From Kitasatospora mediocidica KCTC 9733 (GTDB taxonomy: Bacteria > Actinomycetota > Actinomycetes > Streptomycetales > Streptomycetaceae): a stretch of 64,000 nt of DNA. Below are positions 17,900 through 25,518 of the stretch, piece by piece. The notes under the pieces are model-generated. The model saw only the letters and a program-made list of their open reading frames with translations. It was not told the DNA's origin and did no database searches. Position 1 is the stretch's first letter; the number at the start of each line of letters is the position of its first letter. The position numbers and the translations under genes were made by a program. The stretch covers positions 930,001 to 994,000 of the forward strand of contig NZ_JQLN01000001.1 of assembly GCF_000744225.1 (NCBI RefSeq), given 5' to 3'.

Positions 17900-18402
17900 C
17901 CGCCGACGCGCTGCTGCCCACCTCGTTCACCGACTCCAAGGGCGTGCGCTACACCAGCACGAGCGGCTCGCTGCAGAGTTGCCTGGCCGGCCACGAGAGC
18001 CAGGACGTCCAGACCGTGCTGCGCAACGGTGGCTGCGTCAACCAGATCGTCGGGACCTACAGCGACTCCAGCGCGAACATCATGGTGATCGTCTTCGTCG
18101 AGCCGATGACGAATTCCCAGACCGCCACGGCAGGTTACAACTCCCTCTCCAGCGCGTACGACAACGACTGGGGCTTGTGGTGCCCGAAGACCGGGACCGG
18201 CGCCCAGATCTGCGACAACGGCGAAGACACCAGCCGTGCCACGCAGTTCGGCTACACCAACCGAACTCACCGCTACCTGATTCACACGCTGGCGATCTAC
18301 GCCAACCTGGGCACGGACAAGAGCGACACCCCGTGGACGGACTCGGCAGCCAGCGCCGCAGTCGAGGCGGCCGGCCCGCAGAACTACGCGGGCAACCGGT
18401 GA
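17728..18402 (+). pseudogene. Out-of-frame 3' part of the kinase gene (extracellular domain)
   Basis: In the frame one base back from the kinase, the sequence encodes about seven PPTY-type repeats (PPTYAPPTYVPPTYAPPTY) and then a compact domain of about 170 residues with four cysteines (LQSCLAGHES, NGGCVNQIVG, GLWCPKTG, AQICDNGEDT) ending QNYAGNR. It has no plausible start of its own and directly continues the YVPPT repeat begun in the kinase frame, so it is the missing sensor domain of the same gene. The domain looks like an extracytoplasmic sensor; its ligand is unknown. Confidence 0.75.
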
Positions 18403-18497
18403 CCGCAGCGACCCGAGCCGACCGGGTTCGCTGCGGGCGTCCGCCCAAGTCACCGTGCTGCGTGCCGGATTGTCCGCGAGTACCACCCACCGGCGGC

Positions 18498-18526
18498 ACG
18501 CGTCCGGTATAATTCATAGGACGCGT
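18498..18526 (+). promoter_or_regulatory. TATAAT promoter inside an inverted repeat
   Basis: A perfect -10 hexamer TATAAT (18508-18513), rare in this GC-rich DNA, is centred between ACGCGTCC (18498-18505) and GGACGCGT (18519-18526). A protein bound to this 8-13-8 inverted repeat would cover the promoter. I find no good -35 box at 16-18 bases. Confidence 0.65.
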
Positions 18527-18559
18527 CGGCCTCCTGTTGTCTGAGTCCGACGCTTTTTT
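18523..18559 (+). terminator. Terminator-like hairpin plus T6 directly before a start codon
   Basis: GCGTCGG (18523-18529) pairs with CCGACGC (18547-18553), followed at once by six T (18554-18559). Transcription from the TATAAT box should start near 18520, so the first RNA made would be this terminator. The next ATG is at 18561. This is either an attenuator controlling that gene or a tiny transcription unit of its own. Confidence 0.7.
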
Positions 18560-18560
18560 C

Positions 18561-19139
18561 ATGCCTACGAAACCTGCGCGGGAACGCGCTCGCGGAGCCC
18601 TCTTCCACACCAGGATCGCGGATCCGCGCGGCGACGAGCTGTTGCCGCTGTCGATGCTCCGGGAGCGCTATCCCGACCTCCACGCACGCCACAGCGCCAA
18701 GTACGCCGGCCGCGAGCACCGGTTGCGCGAGCGCGTGATCCCCCTCGACTGCGCGTGGTCCGACGTCGTCTTCCTCGCGCCCCTCGACTCCACCATGCTG
18801 TTCGACGCGGCGCGGAGCAGCGGCCGACGGGTCTGGGACGGCCCGGTCTGGACGCTGGACGCGGCACGGCTCGACCCGGAGCGCTGCTGCGTTCGACTGA
18901 TGCGCGTCAGCCCGGGAGCCCGCAGCGCCGACCCCGGTACCGAGGACGACTACCTGCCGCTGACGACCGCCACCCTGCGGGCGGTCTCGGAGGTGACCGA
19001 CCGCGCCCTCGCACGGCTGCGCAACCTCGGCCCGGACGAACCGCTCCTCCCGTGGGGGGACGTGCCGCACGTCCTGCACCGCGGACCGATCCCGCTCGAC
19101 CTCTTCCGCGAGCTGCCACGGCGTCGGAGCCGCCCCTGA
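18561..19139 (+). CDS. Hypothetical protein
   Basis: A 192-residue soluble protein that I do not recognise. It starts MPTKPARERARGALFHTRI and contains HSAKYAGREHRLRERVIPLD, DVVFLAPLDSTMLFDAA and RLRNLGPDEPLLPWGDVPH; the last part resembles a compact alpha/beta core but no catalytic motif is clear. ATG at 18561 has no ribosome site; a TTG eight codons earlier lies inside the terminator hairpin and also lacks one, so the start is uncertain. The gene is controlled by the unusual promoter and hairpin just upstream. Confidence 0.7.
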   Translation: MPTKPARERARGALFHTRIADPRGDELLPLSMLRERYPDLHARHSAKYAGREHRLRERVIPLDCAWSDVVFLAPLDSTMLFDAARSSGRRVWDGPVWTLDAARLDPERCCVRLMRVSPGARSADPGTEDDYLPLTTATLRAVSEVTDRALARLRNLGPDEPLLPWGDVPHVLHRGPIPLDLFRELPRRRSRP

Positions 19140-19192
19140 AGCCGTCCCCGGCAACCCGGCACGCCCCGCTGGTCGGTGCCGGCCGGTGCGGG

Positions 19193-20299
19193 TCAGCCGC
19201 GGGCGCCGACGGCCCAGCCGTACTGGGCGGGCCAGTGGCGGGCGGTGTCGAGGGTGCGGGCGGCCTGGTGGGCCCAGTAAGGGTTGCGGAGGAGTTCGCG
19301 GCCGAGCAGCACGGCATCGGCGGCGCCGGTCGCGATGATCTCCTCGGCCTGGGCGGGGTCGGTGATCAGACCGACGGCGGCGGTGGGCAGGCCGGTCGAC
19401 TCGCGGACGGCGGTGGCGAAGGGGACCTGGAAGCCCGGGGCCGCCGGGATCTTCGCGGTCGCGACCAGGCCGCCGGTGGAGACGTCCAGCAGGTCGACGC
19501 CCGCGGCCTGGAGCTCCTTGGCCAGCCGGACGGTGTCCTCGCCCGTCCAGCCGTCCCGCTCGTCCTCGGCGTCCTCGGCGAGCCAGTCGGTGGCCGAGGT
19601 ACGGAAGAATACCGGCAACTCCTGCGGCCAGACGGCGCGGACCGCCTCGACCACCTCCAGGGCGAACCGGATCCGGTTCTCGAACGAACCGCCGTAGGCG
19701 TCGGTGCGGCGGTTGGAGACCGGGGAGAGGAAGGAGTGCACCAGGTAGCCGTGGGCACCGTGCACCTCGGCGACCTGGAAGCCGGCCGCCAGCGCGCGGC
19801 GGGCGGCGTCGGCGAAGGCCTGGACGACGTCGGCGATCTCCTCGACCGTCAGCTCGTGCGGCTCCGGGTGGCCGTCGAAGGGCTCGGTGCTCGGGCCGAC
19901 CGCCTGCCAGCCGCCGTCCGCGACGGTGCGCGGGGTCCCACCGAGCGCCGGGGGAAGGGTGGACGCCTTGCGGCCGGCGTGGGCCAGCTGGATCCCGGCG
20001 ACCGCGCCGTAGCTCCGGATCGCGGCGGTGACCCGGGCCAGCGCGTCCTGCTGGCGCTCGTTCCACAGGCCGAGGTCGTGGGCGCTGATCCGGCCCTCGG
20101 GCTGGACGGCGGTGGCCTCGACCATCACCAGTCCGGTGCCGCCGGCGGCCCGCGAGGCGAGGTGGGTGAGGTGGAAGTCGGTGGCGACGCCGGTCTCCGG
20201 GCCTTCGGCGGCGGCCGAGTACATGCACATCGGGGCCATCCACACCCGGTTGGGAATGGTCAGCTCACGCAGGGTGACGGGCTCGAACAGGGCGCTCAC
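19193..20299 (-). CDS. YqjM-type NADH:flavin oxidoreductase (old yellow enzyme family)
   Basis: A 368-residue FMN-dependent ene-reductase. Marks of the YqjM subgroup are the N-terminal WMAPMCMYSA with its redox-tuning cysteine, QLAHAGRKAS (substrate-binding histidine), VHGAHGYLVHSFLSP, RTDAYGGSFENR and the C-terminal LGRELLRNPYW. Typical substrates are activated alkenes; the physiological one is unknown. GTG at 20299 follows GAGGAG closely. It is divergent from an ArsR-family regulator over 120 bases that hold repeated candidate operators, so it is probably its target. Confidence 0.93.
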   Translation of the reverse strand: MSALFEPVTLRELTIPNRVWMAPMCMYSAAAEGPETGVATDFHLTHLASRAAGGTGLVMVEATAVQPEGRISAHDLGLWNERQQDALARVTAAIRSYGAVAGIQLAHAGRKASTLPPALGGTPRTVADGGWQAVGPSTEPFDGHPEPHELTVEEIADVVQAFADAARRALAAGFQVAEVHGAHGYLVHSFLSPVSNRRTDAYGGSFENRIRFALEVVEAVRAVWPQELPVFFRTSATDWLAEDAEDERDGWTGEDTVRLAKELQAAGVDLLDVSTGGLVATAKIPAAPGFQVPFATAVRESTGLPTAAVGLITDPAQAEEIIATGAADAVLLGRELLRNPYWAHQAARTLDTARHWPAQYGWAVGARG

Positions 20300-20346
20300 G
20301 AGGGCTCCTCAAGGGCACGGCCGGCGGGAACCGGCACGACCGGAAA

Positions 20347-20410
20347 GTACGAGATTTACCGTACTACGAGAATTGCCGTACTACGAACGCCGCCGTACCA
20401 GCTGCCGTAC
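20347..20410. promoter_or_regulatory. Tandem CGTACTACG operators between the OYE and ArsR genes
   Basis: Two copies of the near-palindrome CGTA-C-TACG (20360-20368 and 20377-20385) sit 17 bases apart, with further CCGTAC copies at 20393 and 20405 and a GTACGAG at 20347. The last copy ends 10 bases before the ArsR-family start. The tract is AT-rich and must contain both divergent promoters, which fits autoregulation and control of the reductase by the ArsR-type protein. Confidence 0.65.
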
Positions 20411-20419
20411 GATGGGGGC

Positions 20420-20860
20420 GTGACCGAAGCAGCGACCGAAGCCTCCGCCCCCCTTGCCGAGCCCGCACCGGCGGACATCCGGCTGGCGACCGTGCTGCAC
20501 GCACTGGCGGACCCGATCCGCCTGCGGATCGTTCGCGAACTCGCCGACGGGCACTGCGAGATGTCCTGCATCGCGTTCGGCCTGCCGGTCAGCAAGTCGA
20601 CCAGCACGCACCACTTCCGGGTGCTTCGCGACGCCGGCGTGATTCGCCAACACCGGCGCGGGACAGCCCGGATGAGCATGCTGCGACGCACCGACCTGAA
20701 CGCGCTGTTCCCCGCCCTGCTGGACAGCGTGCTGCTCGGCGCGACGGCCGAGGAGGCCCGCACGCCGGGAGAGCCGGGGGAACTGCCCGACGCGTCCGCG
20801 CAATTGGCCGCAGCACGCACGGTCGACGAAGTTACGGTCGACGCGCCCACGATGGGGTGA
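20420..20860 (+). CDS. ArsR-family winged-helix regulator
   Basis: A 146-residue regulator: DNA-binding core at about residues 22-100 with LATVLHALADPIRLRIVREL, CEMSCIAFGLPVSKSTSTHH and the wing GVIRQHRRGTARMSML. Two cysteines (C-x3-C in GHCEMSC) lie just before the recognition helix; this could sense metal or thiols, but the same spacing occurs in non-metal regulators of flavin reductases. GTG at 20420 follows GGGGG. It probably represses itself and the divergent old-yellow-enzyme gene. Confidence 0.9.
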   Translation: MTEAATEASAPLAEPAPADIRLATVLHALADPIRLRIVRELADGHCEMSCIAFGLPVSKSTSTHHFRVLRDAGVIRQHRRGTARMSMLRRTDLNALFPALLDSVLLGATAEEARTPGEPGELPDASAQLAAARTVDEVTVDAPTMG

Positions 20861-20902
20861 CGGCTTAGGCGTGGTGACCGCGCCGGTGCTACTCCTGGGC
20901 CC

Positions 20903-21298
20903 ATGATTTCCCTGCGCATCCGCGCGGCCGTGGCCGCCGCCGTCCTCGCCGTGCTCGCCTCCCCCTCACCCGCCCAGGCCCGACCGGTGGGCCGCCCCTG
21001 GGAGCTGTCGCTGGCCGTCCAGGACGACCGCACCGGCACCACGACCCGGGCGGAGCTGGTCTGTCACCCGACGGGCGAGGGCCACCCGCAGGCCCAGGCG
21101 GCCTGCGACGCGGTGGACGCCGCCGGCGGCGACCTGAACCGGCTGACCGGCATGCCCCGGACGCTCTGCTACCACCTGTCCCAGCCGGTCACCGCCAGCG
21201 CCACCGGCAGCTGGGCGGGGCGGCTCGTCCAGTGGCAGCAGACCTTCGGGAACAGCTGCGAGCTGCGCACGAAAACCGCTCCCGTCTTCGGTTTCTAG
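20903..21298 (+). CDS. Secreted subtilisin-inhibitor-like (SSI) protein
   Basis: A 131-residue precursor with an Ala-rich signal peptide (about residues 1-26, cleaved after AQA) and an SSI-type inhibitor domain. Four cysteines (54, 68, 89, 119) match the two conserved disulphides; other marks are ELVCHPTGEGHPQAQAAC, GSWAGRLVQWQQTFGNSC and the C-terminal VFGF. SSI proteins block extracellular serine proteases by a substrate-like loop. In family members P1 lies two residues after the third cysteine; here that loop reads CYHLSQPV, giving His91 at P1 instead of the usual Met or Lys. The ATG has only a weak ribosome site. Confidence 0.88.
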   Translation: MISLRIRAAVAAAVLAVLASPSPAQARPVGRPWELSLAVQDDRTGTTTRAELVCHPTGEGHPQAQAACDAVDAAGGDLNRLTGMPRTLCYHLSQPVTASATGSWAGRLVQWQQTFGNSCELRTKTAPVFGF

Positions 21299-21370
21299 CC
21301 CGTGCGTGGTGCATGGAGCTGCCGATACACCCGTTCGGTGTTAGGTGGGTCACACCTCGAAAATTCGATC

Positions 21371-21446
21371 TGACGGACCGTCAATGTTACTGACGGTCCG
21401 TCAGAGTCCTTTCGATGCACCGGTCGTGCAATCTGATGGTCAGTCA
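21371..21446. promoter_or_regulatory. TGACGGWCCGTCA operator boxes upstream of the Pls-like gene
   Basis: Two perfect 13-bp palindromes, TGACGGACCGTCA (21371-21383) and TGACGGTCCGTCA (21391-21403), lie 20 bases apart, and a two-mismatch copy TGATGGTCAGTCA follows at 21434-21446. They occupy the 328-base gap between the SSI gene and the synthetase. Palindromes of this kind are typical TetR-family operators; no TetR gene is next to them. The only other features I see in the gap are AGGTG/CACCT and TCGAA/TTCGA short repeats around 21342-21368. Confidence 0.65.
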
Positions 21447-21626
21447 GTTTTGGTCCGGAAAGCCCCAGTTGGCGGCATGATCGGCCTCGCCGCAACCGTC
21501 GACCCGACGTAGTATCGATTGGGTTGTTGTGCTCAGGACCGGAGCAGAGCGCCGGAGCATGCGGATACCGCAGATCACCGAGGCGTCCACGCCGGTCGTG
21601 GTGGGGGACCGAGGGACGAGGACCGT

Positions 21627-24600
21627 ATGGCTGTCATGACCCAGATCGCTACACCGGGTGACCGGGACGAACCGAGCGGCGCACCCGGTGTGCCCGCCCT
21701 GTTCGGCGGGCGCCCGGCGCCCACTCCGCGCACCCTGGTGGACGTCCTGGACGCCACCGTGCGTGACCACCCGAACGAGCCCGCCCTCGACGACGGGACC
21801 ACCGTCCTCAGCTATCGGGCGCTGGCCGCCGAGGTGGACGCGCTGCGCCGCAAGCTCGCCGCCGCCGGCATCGGGCTGGGCGACCGGGTCGGCATCCGCG
21901 TCCCGTCCGGCACCAACGACCTCTACGTCTCGATCCTCGCGGTGCTCGCCGTCGGTGCGGCCTACGTGCCCGTGGACGCCGAGGACCCGGACGAGCGCGC
22001 CGAGCTGGTCTTCGGCGAGGCCGAGGTGAGCGCCGTACTGGGCGCCGGGCGCGCGATCGCCACCGCCCGGGTCTCCGGCGCGCAGGCCGGCCGCCCCGGG
22101 CCGGAGCAGGACGCCTGGATCATCTTCACCTCCGGCTCGACCGGCAAGCCCAAGGGCGTCGCCGTCAGCCACCGCAACGCCGCCGCGTTCGTGGACGCCG
22201 AGGCCGCGATGTTCCTCCAGGAGGAGCCGATCGGCCCGGGCGACCGGGTGATGGCCGGGCTCTCGGTCGCCTTCGACGCCTCCTGCGAGGAGATGTGGCT
22301 GGCCTGGCGCTACGGCGCCTGCCTGGTGCCCGTCCCCCGCTCGCAGGTGCGCAGCGGCGCCGACCTCGGCCCGTGGCTGGCTGAGCAGGAGATCACCGTG
22401 GTCTCCACCGTCCCCACTCTCGCCGCGCTCTGGCCCGCCGAGACGCTCGGCGACGTCCGGCTGCTGATCTTCGGCGGCGAGGCCTGCCCGCCCGAGCTGG
22501 TCGAGCGGCTGGTCACCGAGGGCCGCGAGGTCTGGAACACCTACGGCCCGACCGAGGCGACCGTGGTCGCCTGCGGCGCGCTGCTCACCGGTGAGGGCCC
22601 GGTACGGATCGGCCTGCCGCTGGACGGCTGGGAGCTGGCCGTCGTCGACGAGGCCGGACGGCCGGTGGCGATGGGCGACAGCGGCCAGCTGGTGATCGGC
22701 GGCGTCGGGCTGGCCCGCTACCTGGACCCGGCCAAGGACGCCGAGAAGTACGCCCCGCTGGACTCGCTCGGCTGGGAGCGCGCCTACCGCAGCGGCGACC
22801 TGGTCCGGGCCGAGCCCGAGGGCCTGGTCTTCCTGGGACGCGGCGACGAGCAGATCAAGCTCGGCGGCCGGCGGATCGAACTGGGCGAGGTCGACGCGGC
22901 GCTCCAGGCGCTGCCCGGCGTCGCCGGTGCCGCCGCCGCCGTGCGCACCGCCCGTGGCGGCAACCAGCTACTGGTCGGCTACCTGGTCACCCAGGACGGC
23001 TGGGACCAGACGGCCGCCGTCGAGCGGCTGCGCGCCGAGCTGCCCGCCGCCCTGGTGCCGCTGCTCGCACCCGTCGAGGAGCTGCCCACCCGGACCTCCG
23101 GCAAGGTCGACCGCGACGCGCTGCCGTGGCCGCTGCCCGGCCTGCAGACCAGCGGCCCGGCCGAACAGCTCTACGGCACCGAGGCCTGGCTCGCCGAGCA
23201 GTGGAGCGAGATCCTGGGCGTGCCGGTCACCAGTGCCGACGCGGACTTCTTCGCGATCGGAGGCGGCAGCCTGGCCGCCGCCCGGCTGACCACGCTGCTG
23301 CGCACCCGCTACCCGGCCGCCGCCGTGCTGGACATCTACAACCAGCCCGTCCTGCGCAAGCTGGCCAAGCTGCTGACCCGCTCCGACCAGGGCGACGGCT
23401 CGTCCCGGACGATCGCGCGCACCCCGGCCCGGGCCAAGGTGACGCAGCTGCTCCTGCTGCTGCCGCTGTTCACCCTGGTCGGACTGCGCTGGACGGTCGG
23501 GCTGCTGGCACTGGGCAACGCGCTGGCCTGGTTCGGCTCCTACCCGTGGGCGCCGACCGCCTCCTGGTGGGTGGTGGGCGCCGGCGCGGTGCTGCTGTTC
23601 ACCGCGCCCGGACGCCTGGCGATCGGCGCGGGCGGCGCGCGGCTGCTGCTGCGCGGGCTGCGGCCCGGCAGCTACCCGCGCGGCGGGAGCGTGCACCTGC
23701 GACTCTGGGCCGCCGAGCGACTGGCCGAGGCCAGTGGCGCGACCTCGCTCTCCGGCTCCTGGCTGATCCGCTACGGGCGGGCGCTGGGCGCCAAGATCGG
23801 CCCGGAGGTCGATCTGCACGCGCTGCCGCCGGTGACCGGGCTGCTCAAGCTGGGCCGGGGCTGCGCGGTGGAGGCCGAGGTGGACCTCTCCGGCTACTGG
23901 CTGGACGGCGACCGGCTGGAGGTCGGCACGGTCAAGGTCGGTCCCGGCGCCGTGGTCGGCACCCGCAGCACGCTCTTCCCGGGGGCCCGGGTGGGCAAGG
24001 GCGCCGAGATCGCTCCCGGCTCGGGCGTGACCGGTCTCGTGCCGACCGGCCAGCGTTGGTCGGGTGCGCCCGCCAAGAAGCTCGGCAAGGCCGAGCGCGG
24101 CTGGCCCAAGCGCCGCCCGGCCCGTCCGGCGCGCTGGGGAGCGGTGTACGGCGCGACGGGCCTGGCCCTCGCGCTGCTGCCGGTGCTCTCCGCGCTGCCC
24201 GCCCTGCTGGTGGCCGGCTGCTTCGTGCAGCCCGGCGACGACCTGGGCACGGCGCTGCGCGGAGCACTGCTCTCGGTTGCGCCCGCTGCTCTCGCTTTCG
24301 GTCTCACGTACGCGCTGCTCGTGCTGGCGGCCGTCCGGCTGCTCAGCCTGGGCCTGCGCACCGGCTACCACCCGCTCTACGGCCGGATCGGCTGGCAGGC
24401 CTGGACGGTCAGCCAGCTGATGGACCTCTCCCGCGAGGTGCTCTTCCCGCTCTACGCCGGACTGATCACGCCGGTCTGGCTGCGCCTGCTCGGCATGAAG
24501 ATCGGCGCCGGCGCCGAGGTCTCCACCGTCCTCGCGCTGCCCAGCCTGACCACGGTCGGCGAGGGCGCGTTCCTCGCCGACGACACCCTGATCGCGCCCT

Positions 24601-25514
24601 ACGAGCTGGGCGGCGGCTGGCTGCGGATCGACCGGGCCGAGATCGGCCGCCGGGCCTTCCTGGGCAACTCCGGGATGACCGCGCCCGGCCGCTCGGTCCC
24701 CGACCGGGGCCTGGTCGGCGTGCTCTCCGCCACGCCGAAGAAGGCCAAGAAGGGCAGCTCCTACCTCGGCATGCCCCCGATGAAGCTGCCGCGCGCCGCC
24801 GCCACCGGCGACCAGAGCCTGACCTACGACCCGCCGGCCCGGCTGCTCTGGGCACGCGGACTGGTCGAGGTCTGCCGGCTGCTGCCGGTGTTCTGCTCGG
24901 CCGCGCTCGCCGTGCTGACCGTCGGCGCGCTCTGCGCGCTGGCCTCGGCCGTCTCGGTTCCGCTCGCCGCGCTGCTGTCGGGCCTCGTCCTGCTGGTCGC
25001 CGGCCTGGCCGCCTGCCTGGTCTCGGCCGCCGCCAAGTGGCTGCTGGTCGGCCGGTTCCGGGCCGTCGAGCACCCGCTGTGGAGCGGTTTCGTCTGGCGC
25101 AACGAGCTGGCCGACACCTTCGTCGAGGTGCTGGCGGTGCCGTGGCTGGTCGGCGCGGTGCCGGGCACCCCGCTGCTCAACGTCTGGCTGCGCGCGTTGG
25201 GCGCGCGGATCGGGCGCGGCGTGTGGTGCGAGAGCTACTGGCTCCCCGAGGCCGACCTGGTGACCCTGGAGGAGGGCGTCACCATCAACCGGGGCTGCGT
25301 TCTGCAGACCCACCTCTTCCACGACCGGATCATGCGCATGGATACTGTGATCCTCCGCGAGGGCGCAACCCTGGGCCCGGGCGGAATCGTGCTGCCCGGC
25401 AGCACCGTCGGGGCCCGCAGCACGCTCGGGCCGGCCTCGCTGGTGATGCGCGCGGAGTCCGTCCCGGCCGACACCCGGTGGCTGGGCAACCCGATCGAAG
25501 CCTGGCAGGCGTAG
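21627..25514 (+). CDS. Pls-type membrane-bound homopoly(amino acid) synthetase
   Basis: A 1295-residue single-module nonribosomal peptide synthetase of the Pls/PosA family, which polymerises one amino acid, as epsilon-poly-L-lysine synthetase does. Order: adenylation domain (about 35-510; FTSGSTGKPKGVAVSHRN, NTYGPTEATVV, YRSGDLVR), carrier domain (about 530-600; DFFAIGGGSL, phosphopantetheine Ser548), then three soluble left-handed beta-helix-like domains (about 720-820, 950-1045, 1185-1293) separated by three pairs of membrane segments (about 604-670, 837-906, 1085-1140). There is no ordinary condensation or thioesterase domain, as in Pls. Aligned to GrsA, the pocket reads D-A-E-S-I-G-T-V-V-K; Glu at 239 suits a basic amino acid, and from memory it resembles lysine codes. 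ATG at 21627 follows GAGGA. A peptidase gene follows by 4 bases. Confidence 0.9.
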   Translation: MAVMTQIATPGDRDEPSGAPGVPALFGGRPAPTPRTLVDVLDATVRDHPNEPALDDGTTVLSYRALAAEVDALRRKLAAAGIGLGDRVGIRVPSGTNDLYVSILAVLAVGAAYVPVDAEDPDERAELVFGEAEVSAVLGAGRAIATARVSGAQAGRPGPEQDAWIIFTSGSTGKPKGVAVSHRNAAAFVDAEAAMFLQEEPIGPGDRVMAGLSVAFDASCEEMWLAWRYGACLVPVPRSQVRSGADLGPWLAEQEITVVSTVPTLAALWPAETLGDVRLLIFGGEACPPELVERLVTEGREVWNTYGPTEATVVACGALLTGEGPVRIGLPLDGWELAVVDEAGRPVAMGDSGQLVIGGVGLARYLDPAKDAEKYAPLDSLGWERAYRSGDLVRAEPEGLVFLGRGDEQIKLGGRRIELGEVDAALQALPGVAGAAAAVRTARGGNQLLVGYLVTQDGWDQTAAVERLRAELPAALVPLLAPVEELPTRTSGKVDRDALPWPLPGLQTSGPAEQLYGTEAWLAEQWSEILGVPVTSADADFFAIGGGSLAAARLTTLLRTRYPAAAVLDIYNQPVLRKLAKLLTRSDQGDGSSRTIARTPARAKVTQLLLLLPLFTLVGLRWTVGLLALGNALAWFGSYPWAPTASWWVVGAGAVLLFTAPGRLAIGAGGARLLLRGLRPGSYPRGGSVHLRLWAAERLAEASGATSLSGSWLIRYGRALGAKIGPEVDLHALPPVTGLLKLGRGCAVEAEVDLSGYWLDGDRLEVGTVKVGPGAVVGTRSTLFPGARVGKGAEIAPGSGVTGLVPTGQRWSGAPAKKLGKAERGWPKRRPARPARWGAVYGATGLALALLPVLSALPALLVAGCFVQPGDDLGTALRGALLSVAPAALAFGLTYALLVLAAVRLLSLGLRTGYHPLYGRIGWQAWTVSQLMDLSREVLFPLYAGLITPVWLRLLGMKIGAGAEVSTVLALPSLTTVGEGAFLADDTLIAPYELGGGWLRIDRAEIGRRAFLGNSGMTAPGRSVPDRGLVGVLSATPKKAKKGSSYLGMPPMKLPRAAATGDQSLTYDPPARLLWARGLVEVCRLLPVFCSAALAVLTVGALCALASAVSVPLAALLSGLVLLVAGLAACLVSAAAKWLLVGRFRAVEHPLWSGFVWRNELADTFVEVLAVPWLVGAVPGTPLLNVWLRALGARIGRGVWCESYWLPEADLVTLEEGVTINRGCVLQTHLFHDRIMRMDTVILREGATLGPGGIVLPGSTVGARSTLGPASLVMRAESVPADTRWLGNPIEAWQA

Positions 25515-25518
25515 CCAG

